Source: Bradyrhizobium sp. STM 3809 (GTDB lineage: Bacteria; Pseudomonadota; Alphaproteobacteria; Rhizobiales; Xanthobacteraceae). From it: DNA of 40,950 nt. A program made the translations under genes and the position numbers. The notes below the pieces were generated by a model. It was not told where the DNA came from. It searched no databases and saw nothing but the letters and a program-made list of their open reading frames with translations. Below, piece after piece: positions 25,098 through 32,271 of this stretch. Numbering within the stretch: the first letter of the stretch is position 1; each line of letters begins with the position of its first letter. The stretch covers positions 1 through 40,950 of the forward strand of contig NZ_CAFJ01000748.1 of assembly GCF_000239795.1 (NCBI RefSeq), read 5' to 3'.

Positions 25098-26426
25098 CTA
25101 TTCAGCAGCAATCGCGAGCAGCGACTTCGGATCGGCTGCCGACAACATGAAGTCGTTGATGCGCGGCACGATCTCCGACTTGAATCGCGAGCCGTTGAAC
25201 ACGCCGTAATGGCCGACACCAGGTTGCACGTAGTGAACCCGGCGATGATCCGGGATCGATGAGCACAAGCCATGCGTCGCTTCGGTCTGACCCAGACCGG
25301 AGATGTCGTCCTTCTCGCCTTCCACCGTCATCAACGCGACGCGCGTCACCTTCGACGGATCGACCAGCACCCCGCGATGGGTCATCTCGCCCTTCGGCAG
25401 CGCGTGGCGGATGAACACCGTCTCCACTGTCTGCAAATAATATTCCGCAGCCAGGTCCATGACGGCGAGATACTCGTCGTAGAAGTCGCGATGCTTGTCG
25501 ACCTGGTCGCCGTCGCCCTTCACCAGGTTGGCGAACAGCGCCTTGTGGGCGTCGACATGGCGGTCGAGGTTCATGCTGATGAACCCGTTGAGCTGCAGGA
25601 AGCCCGGATAGACGTCGCGCATCACGCCGGGATGCGGGAACGGCACCTTGGTGATGACGTGGTTGCGGAACCAGTCGATGCCGCGCTCCTGGGCGAGGTT
25701 GTTCACGCCGGTCGGATTGCGCCGCGTGTCGATCGGTCCGCCCATCAGCGTCATCGAGAGCGGCGCGAACGGGTCGCGCTCGGCTTCCATCACCGACACC
25801 GCGGCCAGCACCGGCACCGCCGGCTGGCACACCGCCATCACATGCATGTTGGTGCCGAGGAAGCGCAGCATCTCGATGACGTAGTCGATGTAGTCGTCGA
25901 GATCGAAGCGGCCCTCGGCCAGCGGCACCATCCGCGCGTCGGCCCAATCGGTAATATAGACCTCGTGAGTCGGCAGGAACGCTTCGACCGTGCCACGCAA
26001 CAGGGTGGCGTAGTGGCCGGACATCGGCGCCACGATCAACAGCCGCGGCTGCGGCGTGCGCAGCGGACGGGTCAGCTTGCGATCGAAATACAGCAGGCGG
26101 CAGAACGGCTTTTCCCAGATCGAGCGGACCTCGACCGCAGTCCGGATGCCGTTGACCTCGGTCTCGTCGAGCCCCCATTCGGGCTTGCCATAGCGGCGCG
26201 TGGTGCGCTCGAACAGCTCGCAGGCCGCCGCGATCGACTTGCCCATCTCGGTGTGCGCCCAGGGATTGAGCGGGTTCTGAAACAGGATCTTGGTGGCATC
26301 GGTGACAGCGCGCGCCGGATTGAGCGAGGCATGCGCCATTTCGTACATCCAGTACATCGGCGTCGTCAGGATCGGACTTCCTTCCGACGCCAGGGGCGGT
26401 GCACCGCCAAACTCACCTATCGGCAT
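25098..26426 (-). CDS. phaZ: Intracellular polyhydroxybutyrate depolymerase PhaZ
   Basis: PhaZ releases 3-hydroxybutyrate from PHB granules in the cytoplasm. The 442-residue protein aligns by eye along its length with the Ralstonia PhaZa1 type. It keeps the catalytic cysteine C200 ('VCQPAVPVLAA'), the aspartate region 'VEGEKDDISG' (D373/D374) and H406 ('GVGHYGVF'). Other shared blocks are 'SGHYATLLRGTVEAFLP', 'YITDWADARMVPL' and 'VYPGFLQLNGFISMN'. ATG 26426 has GAGAGGG upstream. The family usually starts at the equivalent of M24 (26357, 'MYWMYEMAH'), so the first 23 residues may be an extension or untranslated. It lies 124 bases downstream of the ABC exporter genes, possibly in the same transcript. 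Confidence 0.93.
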   Translation of the reverse strand: MPIGEFGGAPPLASEGSPILTTPMYWMYEMAHASLNPARAVTDATKILFQNPLNPWAHTEMGKSIAAACELFERTTRRYGKPEWGLDETEVNGIRTAVEVRSIWEKPFCRLLYFDRKLTRPLRTPQPRLLIVAPMSGHYATLLRGTVEAFLPTHEVYITDWADARMVPLAEGRFDLDDYIDYVIEMLRFLGTNMHVMAVCQPAVPVLAAVSVMEAERDPFAPLSMTLMGGPIDTRRNPTGVNNLAQERGIDWFRNHVITKVPFPHPGVMRDVYPGFLQLNGFISMNLDRHVDAHKALFANLVKGDGDQVDKHRDFYDEYLAVMDLAAEYYLQTVETVFIRHALPKGEMTHRGVLVDPSKVTRVALMTVEGEKDDISGLGQTEATHGLCSSIPDHRRVHYVQPGVGHYGVFNGSRFKSEIVPRINDFMLSAADPKSLLAIAAE

Positions 26427-26550
26427 TCTCGTTCAACCCTCTCTGCAACGCAGCATACTGCCGAATGCGTAATTAAGCGTCAATGCGGTGTGTTACGAGA
26501 TGGTGCCTCAAAGCAGCGAAATGAGCCCGAAAATCCACGGGAAAACGCAA

Positions 26551-27363
26551 TTATTCACCTGACGACAGCAGCGAGCCGGCGCGGCGTGCGCTGCGTAACA
26601 GGGCAATGAATGCCGCAAACGACGCCAGCAGCAGGGCGGCATTGAGCCCGAGCGCGGTCAGCATCAGGTCGGATCGGAAGACATGATCGGTCAGCAGCGC
26701 CCGCATGCCCTCGAACACGTAAGTCGGCGGCAGCGCCCAGGCGACCAGCTGCAGCCAGTGCGGCAGCACCTGCACCGGATAGTAGACGCAGGCGAGCGGC
26801 ATCAGCGCGAACATCAGGGTCCAGACGATGCTCTCGGCGCCGAGCCCGTTGCGCAGCACCAGGCCCGACACGAAGATGCCGACCGCCCAGGACGTGAAGA
26901 TGAGATTGCAGAAGAACGCGACCAGCGGCAGGCCGAGGCTGTAGAAGTTGAAATCGAAGAACCACACCGCGATCAGGGTCATCGGGATGATGCCGATCGC
27001 CAGCCGCACCAGGCTCATGGTCATCAGCGAAAGCAGGAATTCGATCGGCGTGAGCGGGCTCATCATCAGATTGCCGATGTTGCGCGCCCACATCTCCTCC
27101 AGGAACGAGATCGAGAAGCCGAGCTGGCCGCGGAACAGGATGTCCCACAGGATCACGGCGCCGATCAGCGTGCCGCCGGCGCGGGCGAAGAACCCGGCAT
27201 TGGCGGTGATATAGGTCTGCAGGAAGCCCCAGGTGATGATCTGCAGGGTCGGCCAGTACATCAGCTCCAGCAGCCGCGGCCAGGACGACAGCAAGAGATA
27301 CCAGTAGCGCAGGACCATCGCGCCGATGCGATGCGGGGCGATGCGCAAGCTGAGATCGTTCAT
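26551..27363 (-). CDS. ABC-2 type exporter permease
   Basis: This 270-residue inner-membrane protein has about six helices and belongs to the ABC-2 exporter permease family (NodJ/YadH-like shape). Features include 'LLELMYWPTLQIITWGFLQ' near the N-terminus, 'EEMWARNIGNLMMSPLTPIEF' in the cytoplasmic coupling region (read in parts), and 'YYPVQVLPHWLQLVAWALPPT', which is typical of the family's last third. Its ATG at 27363 overlaps the stop of the ATPase gene by four bases (ATGA), so the two are translationally coupled. The exported substrate is unknown. The genes are divergent from regS. Confidence 0.9.
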   Translation of the reverse strand: MNDLSLRIAPHRIGAMVLRYWYLLLSSWPRLLELMYWPTLQIITWGFLQTYITANAGFFARAGGTLIGAVILWDILFRGQLGFSISFLEEMWARNIGNLMMSPLTPIEFLLSLMTMSLVRLAIGIIPMTLIAVWFFDFNFYSLGLPLVAFFCNLIFTSWAVGIFVSGLVLRNGLGAESIVWTLMFALMPLACVYYPVQVLPHWLQLVAWALPPTYVFEGMRALLTDHVFRSDLMLTALGLNAALLLASFAAFIALLRSARRAGSLLSSGE

Positions 27364-28151
27364 TGCGCGGCCTCCCGGTCGCGGCCGCGGGCGACGTCGA
27401 GGAACACGTCCTCGAGCGTCGAGCGGTTGTAGCGCGCCATGATGCTGTCGGGGCTGTCATCGTCCTCGATCCGGCCGCGCTTCATGATGATGACGCGGTC
27501 GCACAGGCGCTCGACCTCCAGCATGTTGTGCGAGGCGAGCAGGATGGTGGCGCCGCGGCGCTTGCGATAGCGCTCGAGATGGCCGCGCACCCAGTCGGCG
27601 GTGTCGGGGTCGAGCGAGGCGGTGGGCTCGTCGAGCAGCAGCAGCTCGGGGTCGTTGATCAGCGCCTTGGCCAGCGCGACGCGCGTCTTCTGCCCGGCCG
27701 AGAGCTTGCCGCTGGCGCGGTCGATGAAATCGGTCAGGTCGAGCTGGTCAGCGAGCTCGGCGATCCGCTCCTTGAGACGGTCCACCGCATAGAGCCGGCC
27801 GAAGATGGTGAGGTTCTGCCGCACCGTGAGCCGCATCGGCATGTCGACATAGGGGCTTTCGAAATTCATCCGCCCGAGCACGGCGGCGGCCTCGTCCGGC
27901 ATGGTGTGACCGAGCACCTCGACCGCGCCGGAGGTCGGCTGCACGAGGCCCATGATCATCGCGATCGTGGTGGTCTTGCCGGCCCCGTTGCCGCCGAGCA
28001 GCCCGGTGATGCTGCCGCGGGGAATCGCGAAGGAGATGCTGTCGACGGCCGTCGCCGTCTTGTAGATCTTCGTCAGCCGCGACACCGCGATCGCTGGCGA
28101 AGCCGAACGGGAAGCCGACGACGGGGTCGGCGCTGCGTCATCTTGTGTCAT
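27360..28151 (-). CDS. ABC exporter ATP-binding subunit
   Basis: This 263-residue ATPase partners the ABC-2 permease that follows. Walker A is GGNGAGKTT at 53-61, the signature is LSAGQ at 150-154, Walker B is LLLDEP at 170-175 with 'TASLDPDTADW' after it, and the switch histidine is H208. At the Q-loop position the sequence reads 'MNFESPYVDMP', with Glu where Gln is usual, which is seen in some exporter ATPases. The first 20 residues are Ser/Ala-rich. ATG 28151 lies only 14 bases downstream of a RegR-box match at 28166-28180, so RegR may control this exporter. Confidence 0.92.
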   Translation of the reverse strand: MTQDDAAPTPSSASRSASPAIAVSRLTKIYKTATAVDSISFAIPRGSITGLLGGNGAGKTTTIAMIMGLVQPTSGAVEVLGHTMPDEAAAVLGRMNFESPYVDMPMRLTVRQNLTIFGRLYAVDRLKERIAELADQLDLTDFIDRASGKLSAGQKTRVALAKALINDPELLLLDEPTASLDPDTADWVRGHLERYRKRRGATILLASHNMLEVERLCDRVIIMKRGRIEDDDSPDSIMARYNRSTLEDVFLDVARGRDREAAQ

Positions 28152-28165
28152 GGCGAGAGTTCATT

Positions 28166-28180
28166 GGGGCATTGCGCCGC
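28166..28180 (+). promoter_or_regulatory. RegR-box match between regS and the divergent ABC exporter
   Basis: GGGGCATTGCGCCGC matches all fixed positions of the B. japonicum RegR-box consensus GNGRCRTTNNGNCGC as I recall it. It sits in the 99-base divergent intergenic region, 70 bases before the regS ATG and 14 bases before the exporter ATPase ATG. This suggests regS autoregulation, control of the exporter, or both. Binding itself is inferred. Confidence 0.65.
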
Positions 28181-28250
28181 AAACCGCAACAGGCCACCAA
28201 CGAGCCGGCCGATTTGTCGCCACGCCCCGACGGCATTAAGTTCCGATCCC

Positions 28251-29600
28251 ATGACCGACGCCCTGATCATCGACACGCCCGACATGGATTATCGCCATCC
28301 GCGCCAGCGTGTCCGGCTCGACACCATCCTGCGGCTGCGCTGGCTGGCGGCGCTGGGACAGCTCAGCGCGATCTTCATCGTGGTGCAGGGCTTGGAGTTC
28401 GACCTGCCGGTCGTGCCGTGCCTCGCGGTGATCAGCGTATCGGCGCTGCTCAATCTCGGCCTGCAGATCGCCTTCAATCCGATGCAGCTGCTGGAGCCGG
28501 CGCATGCCGGCGGCCTGCTCGCGCTCAACATCATCGAGCTCACGGTGCTGCTCTATCTCACCGGCGGGCTGGAGAACCCGTTCTCCTACATGTTCCTGGC
28601 CCCGGTGCTGATCTCGGCGACGGCGCTGCCCGTGCGCATGACGATCATGCTGGGCCTGCTCGCCGTGGCCTGCGCCACCGCGCTGTTCTTCATGCACCTG
28701 CCGCTGCCCTGGGAGGGCGAGGAGCCGCTGATCTTCCCGCCGATCTATCTGTTCGGCGTCTGGCTTTCGATCGCGCTGGCGATCGGCGTCACCAGCCTCT
28801 ACGCCTTCCAGGTCACCGAGGAGGCGCGCAAGCTGTCCAACGCGCTGGCGGCGACCGAGCTGGTGCTGGCGCGCGAGCAGCATCTCACCCAGCTCGACGG
28901 GCTCGCCGCCGCCGCGGCCCACGAGCTCGGCACGCCCTTGGCGACCATCGTGCTGATCTCGCGCGAGCTCGAGCGGGCGCTGCAGGACAACAGCCAGGTC
29001 ACGTCCGACATCAAGACCCTGCGCGAGCAGGCGCAGCGCTGCCGCGACATTCTCGGCAAGATCACCCAGCTGTCGTCGACCGGCTCGATGTTCGACCGGA
29101 TGAAGCTGTCGACCTTGATCGAGGAGACGGTGGCGCCGCACCGCGATTTCGGCGTCGACATCAAGGTGCGGGTCGCAGTGGCCGCGGCCAAGGAGCCGGT
29201 CGGCACGCGCAATCCGGCGATCCTCTACGGCGTCGGCAACATCCTGGAGAACGCGGTCGACTTCGCGCGCAATGCCGTCGAGGTGAACGCCTGGTGGAAC
29301 AACGACACGGTCGAGCTCGTGATCTCCGACGACGGGCCCGGCTTCGCGCCTGACATCCTGAAGCGCATCGGCGAGCCGTATCTGTCGCGCCGGCGCAGCG
29401 GCGAGGACGGCCAGGGCGGTCAACAGGGCGGCGGCCTGGGCTTGGGCGTGTTCATCGCCCGCACGCTGCTGGAGCGCACCGGCGCCAAGGTCTCGTTTAC
29501 CAACCGCACCTTCCCTGACCATGGCGCCGTGGTTCAGATCGTATGGCCAAGGCGGCGTTTCGAGGCGAGCGACGACGGCGTGGACGACGCCGCGGAGTGA
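28251..29600 (+). CDS. regS: Redox-responsive sensor histidine kinase RegS (RegB/PrrB/ActS family)
   Basis: RegS phosphorylates RegR in response to the redox state of the quinone pool. The 449-residue protein has about six N-terminal membrane helices with the quinone-associated heptapeptide GGLENPF at 105-111. The dimerisation/phosphoacceptor helix has H224 in 'AAAHELGTPLATI', and the HATPase domain has 'ILENAVDFA', 'SDDGPGFAP' and 'GLGLGVFIA'. C264 ('QAQRCRDILGKI') sits where R. capsulatus RegB has its redox-active Cys265. ATG 28251 fits the family length. A Gly/Gln-rich insert lies between the last two ATP-site motifs. The regR gene follows 102 bases downstream on the same strand. Confidence 0.95.
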   Translation: MTDALIIDTPDMDYRHPRQRVRLDTILRLRWLAALGQLSAIFIVVQGLEFDLPVVPCLAVISVSALLNLGLQIAFNPMQLLEPAHAGGLLALNIIELTVLLYLTGGLENPFSYMFLAPVLISATALPVRMTIMLGLLAVACATALFFMHLPLPWEGEEPLIFPPIYLFGVWLSIALAIGVTSLYAFQVTEEARKLSNALAATELVLAREQHLTQLDGLAAAAAHELGTPLATIVLISRELERALQDNSQVTSDIKTLREQAQRCRDILGKITQLSSTGSMFDRMKLSTLIEETVAPHRDFGVDIKVRVAVAAAKEPVGTRNPAILYGVGNILENAVDFARNAVEVNAWWNNDTVELVISDDGPGFAPDILKRIGEPYLSRRRSGEDGQGGQQGGGLGLGVFIARTLLERTGAKVSFTNRTFPDHGAVVQIVWPRRRFEASDDGVDDAAE

Positions 29601-29702
29601 TGGCGCGGCGCGCTGGTATACAGAGAGGGTGGTCAATGGCGCGGCGTCACGCCGCAGACTGCGGCGTCGCGCGATCTTGGCAGCCAGCCATGCAAGGGCC
29701 AT

Positions 29703-30314
29703 ATGACACCCATGACAGATCGTCTCGCAACATCGAGCCTTCTTCTCAAGGATATGACCGTGGGCGCCATCGCCGAACTGACGAACCACCCGGACCGCAC
29801 TCTTCTGATCGTCGAGGACGACAAGCCGTTCCTGGAGCGGCTGTCGCGCGCGATGGAGAGCCGCGGTTTTACCGTGACGTCCTGCGATAGCGTCGCCGAG
29901 GGCATCTCGCAGATCGGCAAGTCCGCACCCGCTTTCGCCGTGGTCGACCTGCGGCTGGGCGACGGCAACGGCCTCGACGTCGTCTCGGCGCTGAAGCGCA
30001 AGCGGCCCGAGGCGCGCGCCATCGTGCTCACCGGTTACGGCAACATCGCCACCGCCGTGACGGCGGTGAAGATGGGCGCGGTGGACTATCTGGCCAAGCC
30101 GGCCGACGCCGACGACGTCGTCGCGGCGCTGCTGTCGACCACCAGCGAGAAGTCCGAGCTGCCGTCAAACCCGATGTCGGCCGACCGCGTGCGCTGGGAG
30201 CACATCCAGCGCATCTACGAGATGTGCAACCGCAACGTCTCCGAGACCGCGCGCCGCCTCAACATGCACCGCCGCACCCTGCAGCGCATCCTGGCCAAGC
30301 GCGCGCCGAAGTAG
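29703..30314 (+). CDS. regR: Redox response regulator RegR (RegA/PrrA/ActR family)
   Basis: RegR is the DNA-binding partner of RegS and controls redox-dependent genes, in Bradyrhizobium including fixR-nifA. The receiver domain has the acidic pair in 'IVEDDKPFL', the phosphoacceptor D82 in 'VVDLRLGDG', and the conserved T/K in 'VLTGYGN' and 'LAKPAD'. The C-terminal Fis-type helix-turn-helix is the family signature, 'NVSETARRLNMHRRTLQRIL'. With ATG 29703 it is 203 residues and has AAGGG at good spacing. In-frame ATG 29754 would give 186 residues, closer to known RegR proteins, but its AAGGA lies almost against the codon. Identity is certain; the start is not. Confidence 0.94.
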   Translation: MTPMTDRLATSSLLLKDMTVGAIAELTNHPDRTLLIVEDDKPFLERLSRAMESRGFTVTSCDSVAEGISQIGKSAPAFAVVDLRLGDGNGLDVVSALKRKRPEARAIVLTGYGNIATAVTAVKMGAVDYLAKPADADDVVAALLSTTSEKSELPSNPMSADRVRWEHIQRIYEMCNRNVSETARRLNMHRRTLQRILAKRAPK

Positions 30315-30347
30315 CGCGCCCCACTCTGTTCTCCTCTCTCTGAGCGC

Positions 30348-30372
30348 GGCATGGACAAGCCCTGTCCATGCC
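30348..30372. terminator. Hairpin downstream of regR
   Basis: GGCATGGACA and TGTCCATGCC form a perfect 10-bp stem with a 5-base loop, 33 bases after the regR stop. No T tract follows on either strand, so it may act as an RNA 3'-end stabiliser or Rho-dependent signal rather than a standard intrinsic terminator. Confidence 0.5.
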
Positions 30373-30497
30373 GACATGATGGATGTCGCCCCGGTGACGG
30401 CCATTGGCGGGTGCCTGGCAGGCTGCTGTCGGGCCGCTGTCGTGGTCAAACGGGTCCCATTGGCTAGGTTTGGCTCGCTTTCAACGCGAGGTCGTCC

Positions 30498-30992
30498 ATG
30501 CTGATCCAGAAGCTCAGGCTGCAACGTGGCTGGTCGCAAGAGCAGTTGGCGGAGATCAGTGGCCTGAGCACCCGGACCATTCAGCGGCTCGAGCGGGGCG
30601 CAGCCCCCAGTCTCGAAACCCTGAAGGCCCTGGGGGCGGCATTCGAGGTCGACCTCTCAACCCTGAGGGAGCCCGACATGACCACAGCCAATATCACCGC
30701 CGCCCCCATGACCACCCAGCCCGGCGTCAGCGCCGACGAAGCCCTGGCGCTCGCCCGCGTCCGCAGGATCAAGGGGTTCTATCTCCACCTTGTCCAATAT
30801 GCCGGCGTGATTACGGTGCTGACGGTGATGAACCTCGCCACATCGCCGCGCTATCTCTGGGTGATCTGGGTCGCCGCAGCCTGGGGGCTGGGACTCGCCC
30901 TGCACGGATTGAAGGCATTCGATCGCTTGCCCTTCCTGAATGCCGAGTGGGAGCGGACCCAGGTCGAGAAGCAGCTCGGCCGCAAGCTCTGA
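30498..30992 (+). CDS. XRE-family HTH regulator fused to a two-helix membrane domain (2TM)
   Basis: This 164-residue protein has an N-terminal Cro/cI-type helix-turn-helix (about 1-60: 'KLRLQRGWSQEQLAEISGLS' and 'RTIQRLERG'). A Thr/Ala-rich linker follows, then a 2TM domain at about 85-145 ('IKGFYLHLVQYAGVITVL' and 'WVIWVAAAWGLGLALHGLKAF'). The end, 'FLNAEWERTQVEKQLGRKL', is the usual basic tail after 2TM domains. This would be a membrane-anchored DNA-binding protein. The family is known by domain content but its targets are not. The start ATG 30498 gives the normal HTH beginning. It stands alone, convergent with a small secreted protein 55 bases away. Confidence 0.85.
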   Translation: MLIQKLRLQRGWSQEQLAEISGLSTRTIQRLERGAAPSLETLKALGAAFEVDLSTLREPDMTTANITAAPMTTQPGVSADEALALARVRRIKGFYLHLVQYAGVITVLTVMNLATSPRYLWVIWVAAAWGLGLALHGLKAFDRLPFLNAEWERTQVEKQLGRKL

Positions 30993-31047
30993 TGTTGCGG
31001 GGATCCGGAGCGACAACGACCGCCTTCGAAGACGGCTACGTCAGTCC

Positions 31048-31413
31048 TCAATGCGACTTCACGAACGCCTGCAGCGCATGGAATACCGTGCGCCGCTGGT
31101 TGCGGCTGCACCAGTTGCGCATCCAGCTGTCCATCTCGGTGAGGTCGAGCTTGATCTGCATCCCCTCGTCGCCGCGCGCCGCGTTCACGGCCGAGACGTA
31201 GCCCATCATCCACTGCTGGTATTTCGAAATGGCGTTGACATAGGGACCATCGGGATTGCCGATCGCCTTGTAGGTGCCGGGCGGCTGCTCCTCGGCGGCG
31301 GAGATGAACTTCTCGCAGGAGTCGGCACCCACGCCCAGGACGTAGAACGCCATCTCCTCCGCGCGGACGTGAGTCGCGAAGAGCAGTGTCAATGCCAAGA
31401 CCACCCGTCGCAT
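31048..31413 (-). CDS. Small secreted protein of unknown function, two cysteines
   Basis: I do not recognise a named family with confidence. The 121-residue product has a clear Sec signal peptide (residues 1-18, basic start 'MRRVV', hydrophobic core, ending 'THVRA'). The mature part has two cysteines ('GADSCEKF' and 'RNWCSRNQ'), likely to form a disulfide in the periplasm. The pattern around 'YQQWMMGYVSAVNAA' is reminiscent of Rap1a/Tai-like small periplasmic proteins common in rhizobia. ATG 31413 has AAGGA upstream; the 14-codon longer frame lacks a sensible signal peptide. The 251 bases upstream hold no gene. Confidence 0.72.
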   Translation of the reverse strand: MRRVVLALTLLFATHVRAEEMAFYVLGVGADSCEKFISAAEEQPPGTYKAIGNPDGPYVNAISKYQQWMMGYVSAVNAARGDEGMQIKLDLTEMDSWMRNWCSRNQRRTVFHALQAFVKSH

Positions 31414-31664
31414 CTGCCGTCCTTGCCTGCACCCCTGGGCTGGAATACCGCTCAAGCCTTAAAATGTTGCGACATGGTGCGCCCTATGCGGGGCAATTGT
31501 CGGGCGGAGACAGGGACATCGGCCCGGTTTCGCGAACGGAGTCGCCCTACGGCAACAGTTAGACCCCGGTCACACGACGAAGTGATCGGCGAGGGCTGTC
31601 GAGCAGGTACCGGGACCCGGATCCGCCCCTCGGCAAGGTCGGTCGATGCGCAGCTTCGGCCGCG

Positions 31665-32147
31665 TCAGCCGTCGGCGTGGCCTTGCGGGTCGACCAGGCG
31701 GTTCATGCGCTGGGCGGCGGCGAGCGCGAAGCGGACCGTCATCAGCTTGCGCGTCGGCGCCGGCAGCTTGTGCTCGGGCGCCTCGCAATGCAGATGGGCG
31801 CCATAGGCATCGGCCACGATCAGGCCGGTGCTCTGCGGAAACAGCTCGCAGGGCAGGTCCTGCGTGAAGGCGAAGAACAGCCGGTCGCAATGGGCGCGGT
31901 AGTCCTCCCATTTGTGATCGGCGCGCAGATCCTCGAGCGACGACTTGATCTCGACGATCCAGATCTCGCCGCGCTCGTTCAGCGCCACCAGATCGGCACG
32001 GCGTCCGGACGGCAGCGGCAATTCACTGATCGTGGCAAAACCGAGCGAGCGTAGCAGGCGCGAGGTGCCGCGCGCGATCGCGAGCGCCGTCTCCGACTGG
32101 CGGCGGTCGACGGGCACGAGGCTGATCCGGGCAGCGGATGTATCCAT
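31665..32147 (-). CDS. mmcB: MmcB-family DNA repair protein (PD-(D/E)XK nuclease fold)
   Basis: This 160-residue protein matches the MmcB family, linked in Caulobacter to the response to DNA damage such as mitomycin C. The nuclease-like core has D52 in 'SGRRADLVALNERG' and the E66-x-K68 pair in 'IWIVEIKSSLEDLRADHKW' (read in parts), a typical PD-(D/E)XK arrangement. Family landmarks are 'DYRAHCDRLFFAF' and 'LIVADAYGAHLHCEAP'. ATG 32147 is chosen; the 49-codon extension crosses the intergenic region toward the divergent GH13 gene. There is no LexA site that I can recognise upstream. Confidence 0.85.
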   Translation of the reverse strand: MDTSAARISLVPVDRRQSETALAIARGTSRLLRSLGFATISELPLPSGRRADLVALNERGEIWIVEIKSSLEDLRADHKWEDYRAHCDRLFFAFTQDLPCELFPQSTGLIVADAYGAHLHCEAPEHKLPAPTRKLMTVRFALAAAQRMNRLVDPQGHADG

Positions 32148-32271
32148 TTCGCGAGCATAGCCGATTCTGGACGCCACCAAAGCCCGGCCTTGAGCGCGGA
32201 ACCGGAACCCCGCGGCGTGGCTTTCGCTTAACAAGCGGCCGCCAGCGGGGCGGCGCAACGGGGCGCCGTCC

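Noticed and set aside
30404-31201. A 265-codon plus-strand frame overlapping the XRE-2TM gene
   Set aside because: It overlaps a well-formed HTH-2TM protein in another frame and has no family resemblance.
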